Assembly (NCBI GenBank): GCA_029339195.1
Contig: JAPTJF010000137.1
Location: 62,001-126,000, forward strand
Length of the DNA: 64,000 bases
Reading direction: 5' to 3'
Source of the DNA: Micractinium sp. NFX-FRZ
Taxonomy: Eukaryota > Chlorophyta > Trebouxiophyceae > Chlorellales > Chlorellaceae
The notes below the pieces were generated by a model that saw only the letters and a list, made by a program, of their open reading frames with translations, ran no database searches and had not been told where the DNA came from. The position numbers were made by a program, and so were the translations under genes. Shown here one piece after another: positions 41,394-52,693 of this stretch (within the stretch, counting starts at the first letter, position 1; the number at the start of each line of letters is the position of its first letter).

Positions 41394-44300
41394 GCACTCG
41401 CTGCTGCTGACAACCACATGCGCACATTTCCCTAGCTGTCTGCGCACACAGCCACAGCCTCCTTCCACCGTCGTGTCAAGCTTGTGATATAGCATGTGCT
41501 GGTGCTATCATTGATAGCAGCTTGTGTTGCTGCCATCATTGCTGGCAGGCACACCTACCCCAAGCGGCAGCGGCGCTGCATCCTGGGCGCCGGCGTCTGC
41601 CTGGCCCTGCTTCTGGCCGCGCTTCTGGGCCTGGCGGCGGCAGCGGCTCTGCGGGGCGGCAGCCCTCTCAAGGAGGCACCCTCTGGAGAGATCCCAGGCC
41701 CCCCTGGCAGCAGCAGCGGTGACACGGTCGGTGGCGCAGGCGATGCAGCAGTACCAGAAGGGGAGCTGGAGCTGTGCGGGTGGCAGCAGTACCGCCTGCC
41801 CAGCAGTGTGGTACCGCGGCAGTACAATCTGACGCTGGATGTGCCGCTCGGGGAGGCGGAGGAGTGGCCGGTGGTGCAGGGTGATGTGGCAATCACTGTG
41901 GAGACCATGCAGGTGGGTGGGTGACTGGGTGGCAGGCGGGTGAGTGTGGTGTGGTGCATGAGAGGGTGGCGGGGCACATCTGTTGCATTGCACATATAAC
42001 TGTTGCAGCGCTGCACAGGGTTGCAGGCAGGGTTGCTGTGAGGTGGGGTGGGCGCGGATGCACTTGTGCCGCTACCACCGCCACGACCCCAACCGCTGCC
42101 CCGAGCTCCCCACCCACCCGCCCATCCGTGCAGGCCACTCGCTGCGTGGTACTGCACGCCTCAGACATGGAGATCGTAGCAGTGAAGCTGGGGGGACCTG
42201 ACGGGCAGCCGGGTGAGGGGGCGAGCAGGCCGGGACTGTGTGGCGGCTGCTTGAAGCCAGATGGGGAGACCTGGCCATGGGGGCAGCCTGGGGTGGGAGC
42301 GTTGCACCCACTTGCTGTGTGATGGTGCTGCACGGGTGAAGCTGGTAGGAAGGTGTGGCGGGGACGTACGGGGGGGTGAAGCTGGGGGGACGCTGAGGGA
42401 GGCCAGGCACGAGAGGGGCCTGCGCCGTTGTTGTGCTGTTGTGGAGCCGTGCCCCCGTTTGATGATTTGAGTCGGGGGCAGCGCCCAGCAGGCATGCGTC
42501 ATGAAGGGACCAATTGCAGGTAACTTTGTTCACCAGTTCAGTTGCCTCAACTTCCATGCCACCTTGTCCTGTTCCCATCCCCACAGGCCAGCTGACCCAG
42601 CGGGAACCTAGTGCTGCACTTTGCCTCGGCATCTGTGCCCTGTCACTTCGCTTCCATCAAATTTGGATGCCACCTTTTGTGGTTCAATCCCCACCTTGCA
42701 GGCCAGGTGACCCAGCGGGAAGCTGAGGAGCAGCTGGTGCTGCACTTTGACTCGGCGCTGCCCCAGCCCCAGGCAGTGATCTGGATTTCGTTCACCTACC
42801 AGCTGCGGGACGGGCTCAGCGGCTTCTACCGGTGAGGCTGGTTGGCCTATGTAGCACACAATGATTGCAATGATTGCAAGTGTGTCTGTGCCTGTGTCGC
42901 AAGCTTTGTCACGGAGGAGCAGTGGGTGGGAGCCCATACCAGCACTGCAACGTGTTTTGCACGGGGACCAGGCAGGCGCCCCTGCCTGCTGCCCAACCCT
43001 GGCGCCTGCCTGGCCGTCTCCCGCCTGGCCCCACAGGGTGGCGCTTTGTCTTGCCCGCCTGCCTGCCCTGAAAGTCGTTTGCCCTGGCTGGCCCCGCCCG
43101 CTGGCCCGCAGGAGCACCTACACTCTGTCGGATGGCAGCAAGCACAGCCTGGCCACGACGCAGTTTGAGGCCAATGCAGCCCGCACCGCCTTCCCTTGCT
43201 TTGACGAACCAGCCTTCAAGGCGAGACCGCCCGCCTGCGTGCGCCTCCGTGCCCACTTGCTGCCCGCCTGTGTCCCGCCTGCCCAGCTGGGCTGTGTCCC
43301 ACGTGTGTGGCCCCTGTGCCTGCCCAGCTCCTCCTGCCTCCTGCCGGCTGTGTTCAACTCTCATTTGCAAAGTTGTTTACTCCCGACCGTCGCTTCTGAC
43401 AACGGTAATACTCCCTTCGAGACAACGGTAATACTCCCTTCCTTCTGACAACGGTAATACTCCCTTCCCATGGTTTCATCGCGTCTTTTGTATTCCTCAA
43501 CTTGCAGGCTGTGTTCAACACGGAGGTGATTGCCCCCGCCGCCCTTCAAGTGCTCTCCAACGCTGCCCCCCGGGCCATTCATCAGGTGGGGAGAGATGCT
43601 TGAGTGGGTGCGGGGAGTGGCTGGCTGAATGAGTGATGGGATGCGATGGGATGGGATGCGAGGGGCAATGCAGTGCTATGAGGCTCTGCAGGCAAGGAGA
43701 GAATGCAGGCTGAGAGGTTTTGGCGTGGGGGTGGGCTGCATTGGCGCAGGGCAGGTGGGTTGTTGTTGGTCGGACCAGCGAACACACATGTCGAGCATCT
43801 TTGCCCCCACCCTGCCCCCGTTATCACGGCCCACCTTCCTGCCTGCCTGCCTGCCCGCTGCCTCAACCGCACGCCCTCTGCCCCAACCCGCCCTGCACGC
43901 AGCACGCGCACAACGAGGAGCATGGCACGCGCACCTGGCACTTTGAGCCCACACCACCCATGAGCACATACCTAGGTGCGCCCGCCGCCTGCCCTATGAC
44001 ACACACGCCCGCCGTCATGCCTTTGGTGCCGGGCACGGCTCGTGTGGCCCCGGGCGCCATCTCCCCTCTGCTTTTGAGGCACTTTAGCGGGTATCTGCAC
44101 CGCTGCATGCATGCCGGCCCTTCCTTCTGCCAGCACACCTCCTCTGCACCCCCACGAAGCTGCGCCCCCTCACCTTCTGCTCACACTCGATGCCCAATCG
44201 TGTGCAGTGTGCGTCGTGGTCGGCGAATTTGCCAGCGTCAGCAGGGTGGTGGAGGCAGGCGCCAGCGGCAGCGTCAACGTCAGCGTGTGGGGCACACCCG

Positions 44301-47300
44301 AGCGGTGAGTGAGTGGTGCCGCAGGGACGAATCTGTTTGTAAAGTCTGACGCCTGGCGTGCTGCTATGCATGCTGTGCTGCTGCTCACACCGTGCTGTCT
44401 TGCTCCTGAAGCGAACCGCATGTCTACTGTAAGACTACTTGTGCTCTGTTTTTTTGTTGTGTCAGTTGTGCTCGCCAGCGTGTGATGCACCCACTGCGTT
44501 CCAACGCGCCAGCTGTCAGCCTGCTGTCCACGCCTAGCATCGCTTGCCTAAAGTTGACCCCTGGCTTGCCCTTTATTCCGTGCGCTTCCTCCCCACCCCG
44601 CCCCGCAGCGTGGGCCACCTGCAGTACGCGCTCGAAGCAGCGACCACCATTTTGCCTGCCTACGAGCAGGCCCTGGGGGTGGCCTTCCCCCTGGCAAAGA
44701 TGGACCTCATTGTGAGCAGGAGGAGAGGGAGGGAGGGGCATTGGGGCGCTTACTGGGCCGGCATGTGGGGGCGCATGCTTGCTTGCTTGCTTGCTAGCAT
44801 CAGGGGCGCTTGTAGTGGCGTGCTGCTGCCCGACCCCACCTTGCCTTTCTCGCCCTCATACCCCGCCCCTTGCTCCCGCCCCTACCCCCTGCCCCGCGCT
44901 CCCCTCCTGCCTGCCTGGCAGGCCATCCCTGATTTTGCGGCGGGAGCCATGGAGAACTGGGGTGAGTGGCAGGGGTTCGCACCTGGTGCTGGCCTGGTGC
45001 TGGGCTGGGCTGGCCATGGAGATCTGGGGTGAGCCAACAGAGGCCACCCAGCCTGGTGCAGGTGTGGGCTGGGCCGGGCTGAGCATGGGGCCCTCAGCTG
45101 TGTGCACCGCCTGGGGATTGGAGGGCTGGCATGCCGCTTTTCTTGACAAGAACCAGCTGGCGTTTCCACGTTTGCACAGGCCGCATCACATGGGCTACGT
45201 GCTGCCCGCTGTGCCTGATGCGAGTACGTGGCCGCATCAGCAGCATCAGAGGTAAAACAACACCACCTCCTGCCCTTCCTCCTCCCCTTCTCCAGGACTG
45301 ATTACATATCGCGAGACGGCGCTGCTGGTGTCCAACGCCTCCTCCGTGCTGGACCGGCGCTACGTCTCCCTGGTGGTGGCACACGAAATGGCGCACCAGT
45401 GGTTTGGCAACCTGGTCACAATGGTGAGGGCATTTACGTCATGTTGTGTGTGCTGTCGCTGCAGTGAGGGCTGCGTGTTGTTGTGTTGGATTGCATGTGA
45501 AGAGGGAGGGGCGGGGGTGACGGAGACAGGGATGCACAGCCGGGTTGTAGGGGTGGGCGCATGATGGAAGGCGGCATGCCCTGGAATCACGAAACCCACC
45601 TCTTGTGTCTGTTCCACCCCCCTTGCTTACTTGTATGATTACTTACCACTGGGGGAACCCGGTGGCGGTTCGAGGGGTTTGCCCTAAATAGATAATTTAA
45701 AAACCTCGTGCGCTCCGCGGCTTTGCGTACATACGTTCAGCAGCCAGTAGGGCCGGCGCTGCAGCTGAACGAGGGTTTGCACTTCTTCAACCCCTTATTG
45801 CTGAACCTGTTTCTAATCTCGAATGCTCCAACCACCGTCCTACTCCTTACAGGACTACTGGGGGGAGTTGTGGCTGAACGAGGGCTTTGCCTCCTACTTT
45901 GAGTACGTGGGCGCCACGGCAGGTGAGAGCAGAGGGCGGAGGGCTGGCTGGGAGTAGCTGGCCTGGCATGGGGACAGATGCCCCAACCCGGGCCTGCTCT
46001 CTGTCCCCTGGCCGCTCTTTCCCCGCCCTGCACGGCCCTTCTCCGGCCTTGCTCCGCAGTCCTTCCTGCCTGCCTGCCTGCTAGCCTGCCCTGCAGCCCC
46101 TTAAGGGCGCATGCCTGGTACTGTTCCCCTTCTTTCTCTCTCGAAATCAACCATATATACCCACCCCATTCCTTGCAGCCCACCCGGAGAGCGAGTACTT
46201 TGCCACCTTCTACTCTTCCTCCCTCCCCTATGCCCTCTACTTCGACTCCAAGCGCAGCAGCCACCCGCTGAGCATCGAGCCAGGTGGGTGGCAACTGGGC
46301 AGCGGCTGGCGAGCGCGGGGGTGGCCCGCGCGTATGTGTGTGTGTGTGTGTGGTTGTTGTGTTGGGCTGGATGGCTGGGGAGGGGTAGACTGACGCATGA
46401 GCAAGGCGATGCAGGGCAGCCGGGTGCCTGCCTGCCTCCCTGCGCGCAGTCAGCGCCCGTGCCCTCTGCCCAACCTGCCCCTTGAGCGCTGCCTCCACTG
46501 CGCCCCCCTCCCCTCCCTCCCCAACCCTTGCTGCGCCTGCAGAGCTCATGAACAGCACTGACGCTGTTGAGTCAGTGTTTGATGCCGTCATGTACGACAA
46601 GGGTAAGTGGGCTGTTCTTTCTTTGTGTGTATTTTGGTAATGTGATTAGAATGCCGCCGTCATATAGAAGTGTCAATACGGAGAAGTTACAGGACTACTG
46701 CTGTTGAGTCGTCTGTGTTCAAGGTGCACGGCAAGGGTGAGGGAAACGCCTGGCCGGGCGGGGCGCGGGGGTTCCAGGTGCATGTTGAGCCGCAAGCCCC
46801 CCAACCTTGCCCCGCCACCTCCCTCGCGCCCACCCCCTTGCCCTTCCAATCATCCTGCCCCACGCGCAATCCCCGCAGGTGCCGCCGTGCTGCGCATGCT
46901 GCGTGCCTGGGCCAACCGCGACAACAAGGAGCTGCCCATCCCCGAGTACGAAACCATCCCAGGGGCCACGCCCGACCAGGTGTGCTAGCGCCGCGCCCGC
47001 TAGCTCAACTGGGCGCGCCGCGCCGCGCCCGCTAAGCTCAGCCGGTTTTTACGTTGCCTCCCTGCCGCCCACGCCTGCACGGCGCCTCTCACTTGGGCCT
47101 CTCCCCGTACCCCCGCAGCAGCAGTGCAACACCTCGTCGTTCCCACCGTTTGTTTACCATCCGCAGTACCAACGTGTCCCTCTCTCTTCCCGCCCCCTTG
47201 CTGTGCCCTGGGCAGGACCCCTTCTCCGCTAGCTGTGGCCTCTCCCCCTACCCCCGCAGCAGCAGCACCTGCACAACACCTCGATGTTTCCACTGTTCCT

Positions 47301-50300
47301 GTTTACACTTTGCCCCCCCTGCTGCGCCTTGTGCAGGACCCCTTCCTCGAGGGCCTGTCCTCCTACCTGCAGCAGCACCAGTACAACACTTCCAGGGCTG
47401 TGGACCTCTGGACAGCGCTGGGAGGTGAGGCGTTAGGGCGGCGCAGTGACGTGGCACGTGCGCGCCGTCGGCGGCGTGCAGCCCAACACGGCACATCCGA
47501 ACGCAACAGCGCATGTGTGTTGCCTGGTCCCGCGCGGCCCCGCCACATTGTGCATGCACACCGACCCTTCCTGGCTGCCCCCGGACGCCCTGCTCACCCT
47601 GCCCACCTCTCCCGCTCCCTGCCTCCTGCAGCGGCCCTTGACCCCGAGCTGCTCCCTGCTCCCTCCTCTCCTTCTCTCTTGCACACCTCTGCTGCCCACC
47701 GTGCTGCTCCCTGCTGCCCCCTGTTCCCTGCAGCCTCCCTGACCCCCTAGCTGCCCCCCGGTCGCCCCGCTCACCGTGCCCACCTCTCTCACTCCCTGCC
47801 CCCTTGACTTTTGCAGCCGCCCTGGATCCCAACCTGCTCCCCCCTCTCCTGCTCATTGTCCTCACCCCACCGCTCCCCTGCTGCCCCCTGCCCCCCTTGC
47901 AGCCGCCCTTGACCCCGAGCTACCCGTGTTCATGGAGCAGTGGACGTACCAGCAGGGCTACCCACTGGTCACCGTCAGCTCCGACGGCCAGGGCCGCGTG
48001 TGGCTGCGCCAGTCGCCCTTTGGCCTGCGGGGCAGCGCGCCCTGCGACCCCAACACCGCCTGGTGGATACCCGTCAGGTGGGCTGCGCTGTGCTGTGCAG
48101 TGCTGTGCTGTGCGGTGCGGTGGTGTGCGGTGGTGTGCGGTGCAGGGATGTGCTGGACGCGCCCTGCTGCTATTGCGCAACCGAGGCTCATGCCAGCAGA
48201 GCTTGTCTGCTGGCAGGGCTTCGTCCCCCTCAGCAGAGGGCACTGCACCAGAAGATTGGCAATGTCGGCGATGCTGCCACCTGCCTCCAGCACTCGTCCT
48301 CCTTGAACCATGTGCTCTCTCCACTAATGATCCGACCTGGCCCGCCTTTGCTTGCACTGTGCAGCTACACCACGGGGGCAGATCCCAGCAAGCTCCAGTG
48401 GACGGTGCTGCGGGAGTGCCAGAGCAGCGCCCCCCTGCTGAAAATGAGGTGAGGGGCGGGAGCGCAGGGCAGCACGGTGGGGTGGTGGCAGGATGGCACC
48501 TCCCTGCGCAGAGTTGGAGAGGGCACGGCAGGGCAGCATGCTAGGGTTCAGCGGGGCGTTGGCATGGTGGGGCGACGCTCTGACGCAGGCAGCACATGAA
48601 ACGGCAGTTTCAAAGCACCCTCCCGCCTCCCTCACCTTTATGTGTGCAGCAAGGGGAAGCACACGTGGGTGAAGCTGAACGCGCAGCAGCTGGGGTACTA
48701 CCGGGTGCAGTACAGCGAGGAGGGGTGGAAGCTGCTGGCGGCTGCCGCCGTGTGAGTGTAACCCCGGCCAATGCTGCACGCTTAGCTCAGCTCACCTCCG
48801 AGTCGCTCACCTGGGCCTCCTACTGGCTGGCCTGCCACAGACACACACCCGGGACCGTGCATCCCCAGCCTTGCCAATCAACAAAAGCACGTGCACCACA
48901 CCTGCCGCCGTCCTGGCATTGCCACCCTCCCACCCGCCAACACCGCCGCCGCTCGCCTGCCTGCCCGCTGTTTTGCAGCGCCAACACCAGTGCCGGCGAC
49001 GAGAATTGGGGCTGTCGGGTGGTCACTTACCCATCTACTCTTCCTTTCTACCCTCCCACTGTTTTGCAGCGCCAATACCAGTGCCGGCGACGAGGCGCTA
49101 GCGCTGTCGGGCGCTGACCTGGCGGGTCTGCTGGACGACAGCTTCAGCCTGGCTGAGTCTGGGGAGGGCAACATCACCCGTTTCCTGGACCTGCTGCTGT
49201 GAGTGATCGTTTGTGTGGGCGTGGGAGGGCCGCTTGGGTAGGAGGGCAACGTACATGGGGTGGGGATCATCACGCGGTTCTTGGACCTGCTGCTGTGAGT
49301 GACTGTGCATGTGGGAGTGGGAAGGCAGCCAATGTGAGGAGAATGCAATATCACTCTGTGTATGGACCTCTTGCCTGTGGAAAGTGTCTGCCCTCCTGCT
49401 GAATGCACACGCCAAGAGCCCGGGCGCTTCCCTGGCCCACGCCCTCCCCGCACCCCCTGCAGCCCCGGTTGATGCCCAACATCACGCTCCGTTCCCTCCC
49501 TTGCCCTCTGTTGACCCTGCCACCCCTGCCCCCCGGCCCCCTGCAGTGCGCTGCCCAGCCGGCCCGCCCATGACTACGAGCCCTGGGCTGCGGCCCTGCC
49601 GTACATCTACAAGCTGGAGCGCCTGCTGCCCTCCGACTGCTACTCAAGTGAGGGGGGAGGGGCAGTCTGGCATTGCATGCCATTGTGCCAGCTCAGCACC
49701 AGCTCGCCTTCAGTGCAGGGCAGGCCCAGTGCAGCGCCAGCAGCTGCATAGTTGGCGGCAACGGCACAGCAGGACCCTCCTCCCGCTGCGCACGCACTGT
49801 GCGTGCAGCCCGCTCACCGCGGCTTGCCGTGCTGCTGCTGCTGCTACACACCTGCTGTGTTGTGCTGTGCTGTGCATGGTGCCAGGCCGACGCCCCTGCC
49901 CTGCCCGGCAGAGGTCTACGTTGCACAGGTCTTCTGACCTCTATTTAATGGCATCCTCTCTTACCCTGCAGGCTGGCAGCGCTGGGTGGGCGACGTGCTG
50001 CTGCCCAGCTACCTGCACCGCCCCGCCAGCAGCAGCAGCAGCCACGTCAGCAACACCACCAGCAGTGCCCACGGCAGCACGAGCAGCAACACCACCACCA
50101 GCAGCAGCACCAACAGCACAGTTCTCTTCAGTCTGAATCCAGCCAAGGTCACGGTACCGGCAGGGCAGCAGGAAGCCATCGGGTACCGCATGCTGAGGTG
50201 CGCTGTGCTGCGTGCTGCGTGCTGTGGCTGCACCACGCGCTCCCGCTGCACACGCTGCGCTTTGACTGCACCTGCACCGCCCCAATACGGACCGCCGCTG

Positions 50301-52430
50301 CTGCGCCCGTCGTGCACAGCGGGGCGCAGGAGGGGGCGAACTTGCCCACTCGTTCACCTGCACCGCCTATCTTCTGCTAAACAGCACCCTTTTCTTCTGA
50401 TACGCGCGAGCAACCAGTCAACTTCCTGTCCCTCTCCGCCTCGCACCCCGCCCCTGCTTGCCCCCCTGCAGGCCCGCCATCCTGCGTGCGGCTGGTCTCT
50501 TCCCCGACCGCACCAGTGGAGGGAAGAACAATGTGCAGGTGAGAGTGTTGTAGCCTGCATGGCGGGCGGGTCAGCAGCCCGCCTGCGCTGCCCGCCTGCC
50601 TGCTCTGCCTGCCTGCCCTGGCCGCCTTCTTGTCTGCCCTGCCTGCCTGCCCTGCCTGCCTGCCAGCGCCCTGCCCGCCTGTCCTGCCTGCCCGCCTTGT
50701 CACATTAATACTGGGTGGGCCGCTGCTGCTGTGTCCCCGGTGCTCCTGTTGCCTGCCTGCCTGCCTGCCCTGCTCTACTGCGCATTCCTTTAGCTCTCAG
50801 CACCACCACGCTCCACTTCCCCTTTGTCTCCCCCTGCCTGTTGTGTGATCTTCTTCGCAGGTGGAATCCCTCTCGTTGATGGGCCAGCTGGAGGGAGAGG
50901 AGGGGGCACCCCCTCCCGCCAACCTTATTGACGCCGACGTGCGGTCTGCTGTTTACCAGGCGGCGGCCCGCAGCAGCGACTGGGAGACGTACAACCAGCT
51001 GCAGGTGGGGGAGCACTGTGCTGTGCTGCGCTTGCTGTGCTGTGATGTGCTGTGCTGTGATATGCTATGCCGTGACATGCTGTGCTGTGCTGTGATGTGA
51101 TGCGCCCGCTGCGCCACGAATTGCTGGGATACCCTGTGCCTGCTGCCGCCACGCTTTGCCGCAGTGTTGTCTATCGCTGCGCTCCAGTTCACTCTGCTGC
51201 ACTGCACCACGCATCACCATGCTGCACTGCACCGAACCACACTGCACTGCAGGAGATGTACCGCGCAGCCACAGACCCGGCGGAAAAGGAGCGGCTGCTG
51301 CTGGCCCTGGGGTATGCCCCCGGGGACCGAGTGACCGCAACCCTCGACTTTGCCCTCACGCCGGATGTCCGTGCACAGGTGAGTGGGCACACAGAGGACG
51401 TTGCAGCAGAGGCGTGTGTCTGGGGTGGCATGCTCACAAACATCTTTGGTCGGCGTGCATTCTCCCATGTTTTGTTTGTTCTGGATGTGGGCAGGGTTGG
51501 AGCAGGGGTTTATGTACCTGTAACCGCCCTCCCTCCCACCCCCCACCCTCCCGCAGGACGTCAAGTCCCTCATCCTGAGCACAGCAGCCAACGGCGGGCA
51601 CAGCGGGGCGCTGCTGACCTGGCGCTGGCTGCGCAAGAACGCAGAGGCGCTGTTCACCAAGCTGGGAGGTGCGGCTCCTTGCCTGCCGCCAAACTCGGCA
51701 AGCCAGCTGGTTATGTGTGCTCAGGGTGTCCCTAGGCCTGTGCTAGGGGTGTGCTATTCCATTTTTTTGTAACTGCGTACTTGGTCTCATCTAACCCCTG
51801 TTTGTTTCTCTTCTCTTTCTCATCTTGTTTCTTTTTGAATGCTTTGCAGGTGATGACGAAGCGGCTCTGCGCGTGGCGCAGGCAGCAGAGGGCGTGGCCT
51901 CTCTGTTCTCAGAGCACAAGTTTCTGGCAGAGGTGGACAAGTTCTTCGCCGACCAAGCCTCCGAGGTAAGCCGGGAGCGTCTTTTGAACGGCAGTGCGCC
52001 GCTGCGTGTTTGACATCTCGCTCTGCTTGCTTGCCAAGCGGCAAAGATGCTTGCACGACCGAAGCTTGCACGACCAAAGAAAGTGGGCACATTGTTCCAG
52101 GAGCAGGCTCTCAAGATAGGCACGGCACGAGTTCGAGTTAAATAATGCTTTGACCGCCGCTGCCTGCCGCGGGGTACCCAACGCAGCCGGCCCAGTGCAC
52201 ACTGGGTGCTCTCTGCACTCCCCCTGCTCCTGCTTCCCCCCGCAAGGTCTTGGCTGAGCAATGCTCCCTGCACGTGCTTTCCTTGCCTTCAGGGCAAGCA
52301 GAGCGACCCTGGGTATGCCGCGCGAGCCAAGGAGAGCATCGATGCAAACGTCCGCTTTGTGGCCAAGCACGGCGCGGCGGCATGCAGCTGGGTACAGGCG
52401 CAGGCGGCGGCGGCGGGGCATGGAAGATGA
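40562..52430 (+). CDS. membrane-anchored M1-family zinc aminopeptidase
   Basis: Exons 1-30: 40562-40672, 41003-41066, 41278-41350, 41549-41912, 42134-42212, 42702-42831, 43112-43220, 43508-43585, 43903-43975, 44208-44304, 44609-44711, 44922-44961, 45296-45423, 45853-45922, 46179-46283, 46543-46602, 46879-46979, 47337-47424, 47903-48077, 48365-48448, 48650-48751, 49070-49198, 49547-49647, 49972-50197, 50472-50538, 50861-51004, 51253-51378, 51557-51668, 51850-51965, 52293-52430; 1130 residues. The acidic cytosolic tail is followed by a cysteine-rich juxtamembrane exon (exon 3), then one membrane helix at ~94-118: a type II membrane protein. Catalytic motifs: GAMEN (~435-439, in a 40-nt micro-exon), HEMAH (470-474) and the third zinc ligand E493 in [11 protein letters not shown], i.e. 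HExxH-x18-E. The C-terminal half is the ERAP1-like helical domain, with a Ser/Thr/Asn-rich insert in exon 24 carrying several NxS/T sites. It removes N-terminal residues from peptides, probably at the cell surface or in endomembranes. The intron after exon 7 is GC-AG. Confidence 0.93.
42534..42760 (+). repeat. duplicated acceptor and start of aminopeptidase exon 6
   Basis: A ~113-bp unit occurs twice. The copy at 42549-42630 matches 42655-42756: both have ATGCCACCTT, ATCCCCAC, CAGGCCAG(C/G)TGACCCAGCG and GTGCTGCACTTTG. The upstream copy has a 12-nt deletion relative to the coding copy. Confidence 0.92.
43383..43468 (+). repeat. three copies of GACAACGGTAATACTCCCTT
   Basis: Near-identical 20-mers with variable 3-9 bp spacers stand in the intron before aminopeptidase exon 8, followed by the acceptor. 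Slightly upstream (43347) is a copy of the exon 8 start (GGCTGTGTTCAAC). Confidence 0.92.
46693..46740 (+). repeat. echo of aminopeptidase exon 16 with its donor
   Basis: ACTGCTGTTGAGTC followed by GTGTT and GGCAAGG|GTGAGG resembles the end of exon 16 (46557-46608), including a second GT donor. Just before it, TTACAGGACTACTG (46687-46700) equals the acceptor and start of exon 14 (45848-45861), so the echo is composite. Confidence 0.75.
47080..47920 (+). repeat. multiple echoes of aminopeptidase exons 18 and 19
   Basis: Parts of exon 18 (GGCCTGTCCTCCTACCTGCA, CAGCAGCACC.GTACAACAC) recur as decayed copies at 47094-47145 and 47213-47285. The start of exon 19 (CAG|CCGCCCTTGACCCCGAGCT, at 47900) recurs at 47629-47651 and 47814-47835. 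The surrounding ~180 bp (ACGCCCTGCTCACCCTGCCC and relatives) is also tandemly repeated. Confidence 0.88.
48960..49310 (+). repeat. echoes on both sides of aminopeptidase exon 22
   Basis: The exon 22 start with acceptor (TTTTGCAGCGCCAATACCAG, 49062) is copied at 48972, differing by one base over about 30 nt. The exon end with donor (CTGGACCTGCTGCTGTGAGT, from 49185) is copied at about 49279. The exon is thus flanked by partial copies of its own edges. Confidence 0.92.
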
Positions 52431-52693
52431 CGGGGCGGCAACGACAGACTGGCAGTGCCTCAGCCCCCGCTCAGCCCTCACTTCCTCCCCCTCTTTCATG
52501 CTCCATCGACGAGGCTCCGCATGTGATCCACATTCTACTCGGCATGCATCTGTTATCCATGTGAACTCCATTGGCCAGTGCCGCCGCCAGTGCCGCCGCC
52601 ACCATGGCGGAGGTCCGCTTGCTCTAGTGCTGCGTGGGCTGCTGCCCACTTGAGCATTCCGGCAGGTTGAGGCGCACATACAAGCGAGGCGCC
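52431..52693. other. intergenic region aminopeptidase / WDR55
   Basis: 263 bp hold the aminopeptidase 3'UTR and the WDR55 promoter. It includes three GCCGCC(A/C)-type units at 52583-52605; no obvious poly(A) motif was found. Confidence 0.45.

Noticed and set aside
45655..45700. GGTTCGAG with flanking paired bases, resembling a tRNA T-arm, in the aminopeptidase intron before exon 14
   Set aside because: No anticodon arm, D arm or acceptor stem can be drawn around it. A similar GGTTCGAG at 39023 also fails.
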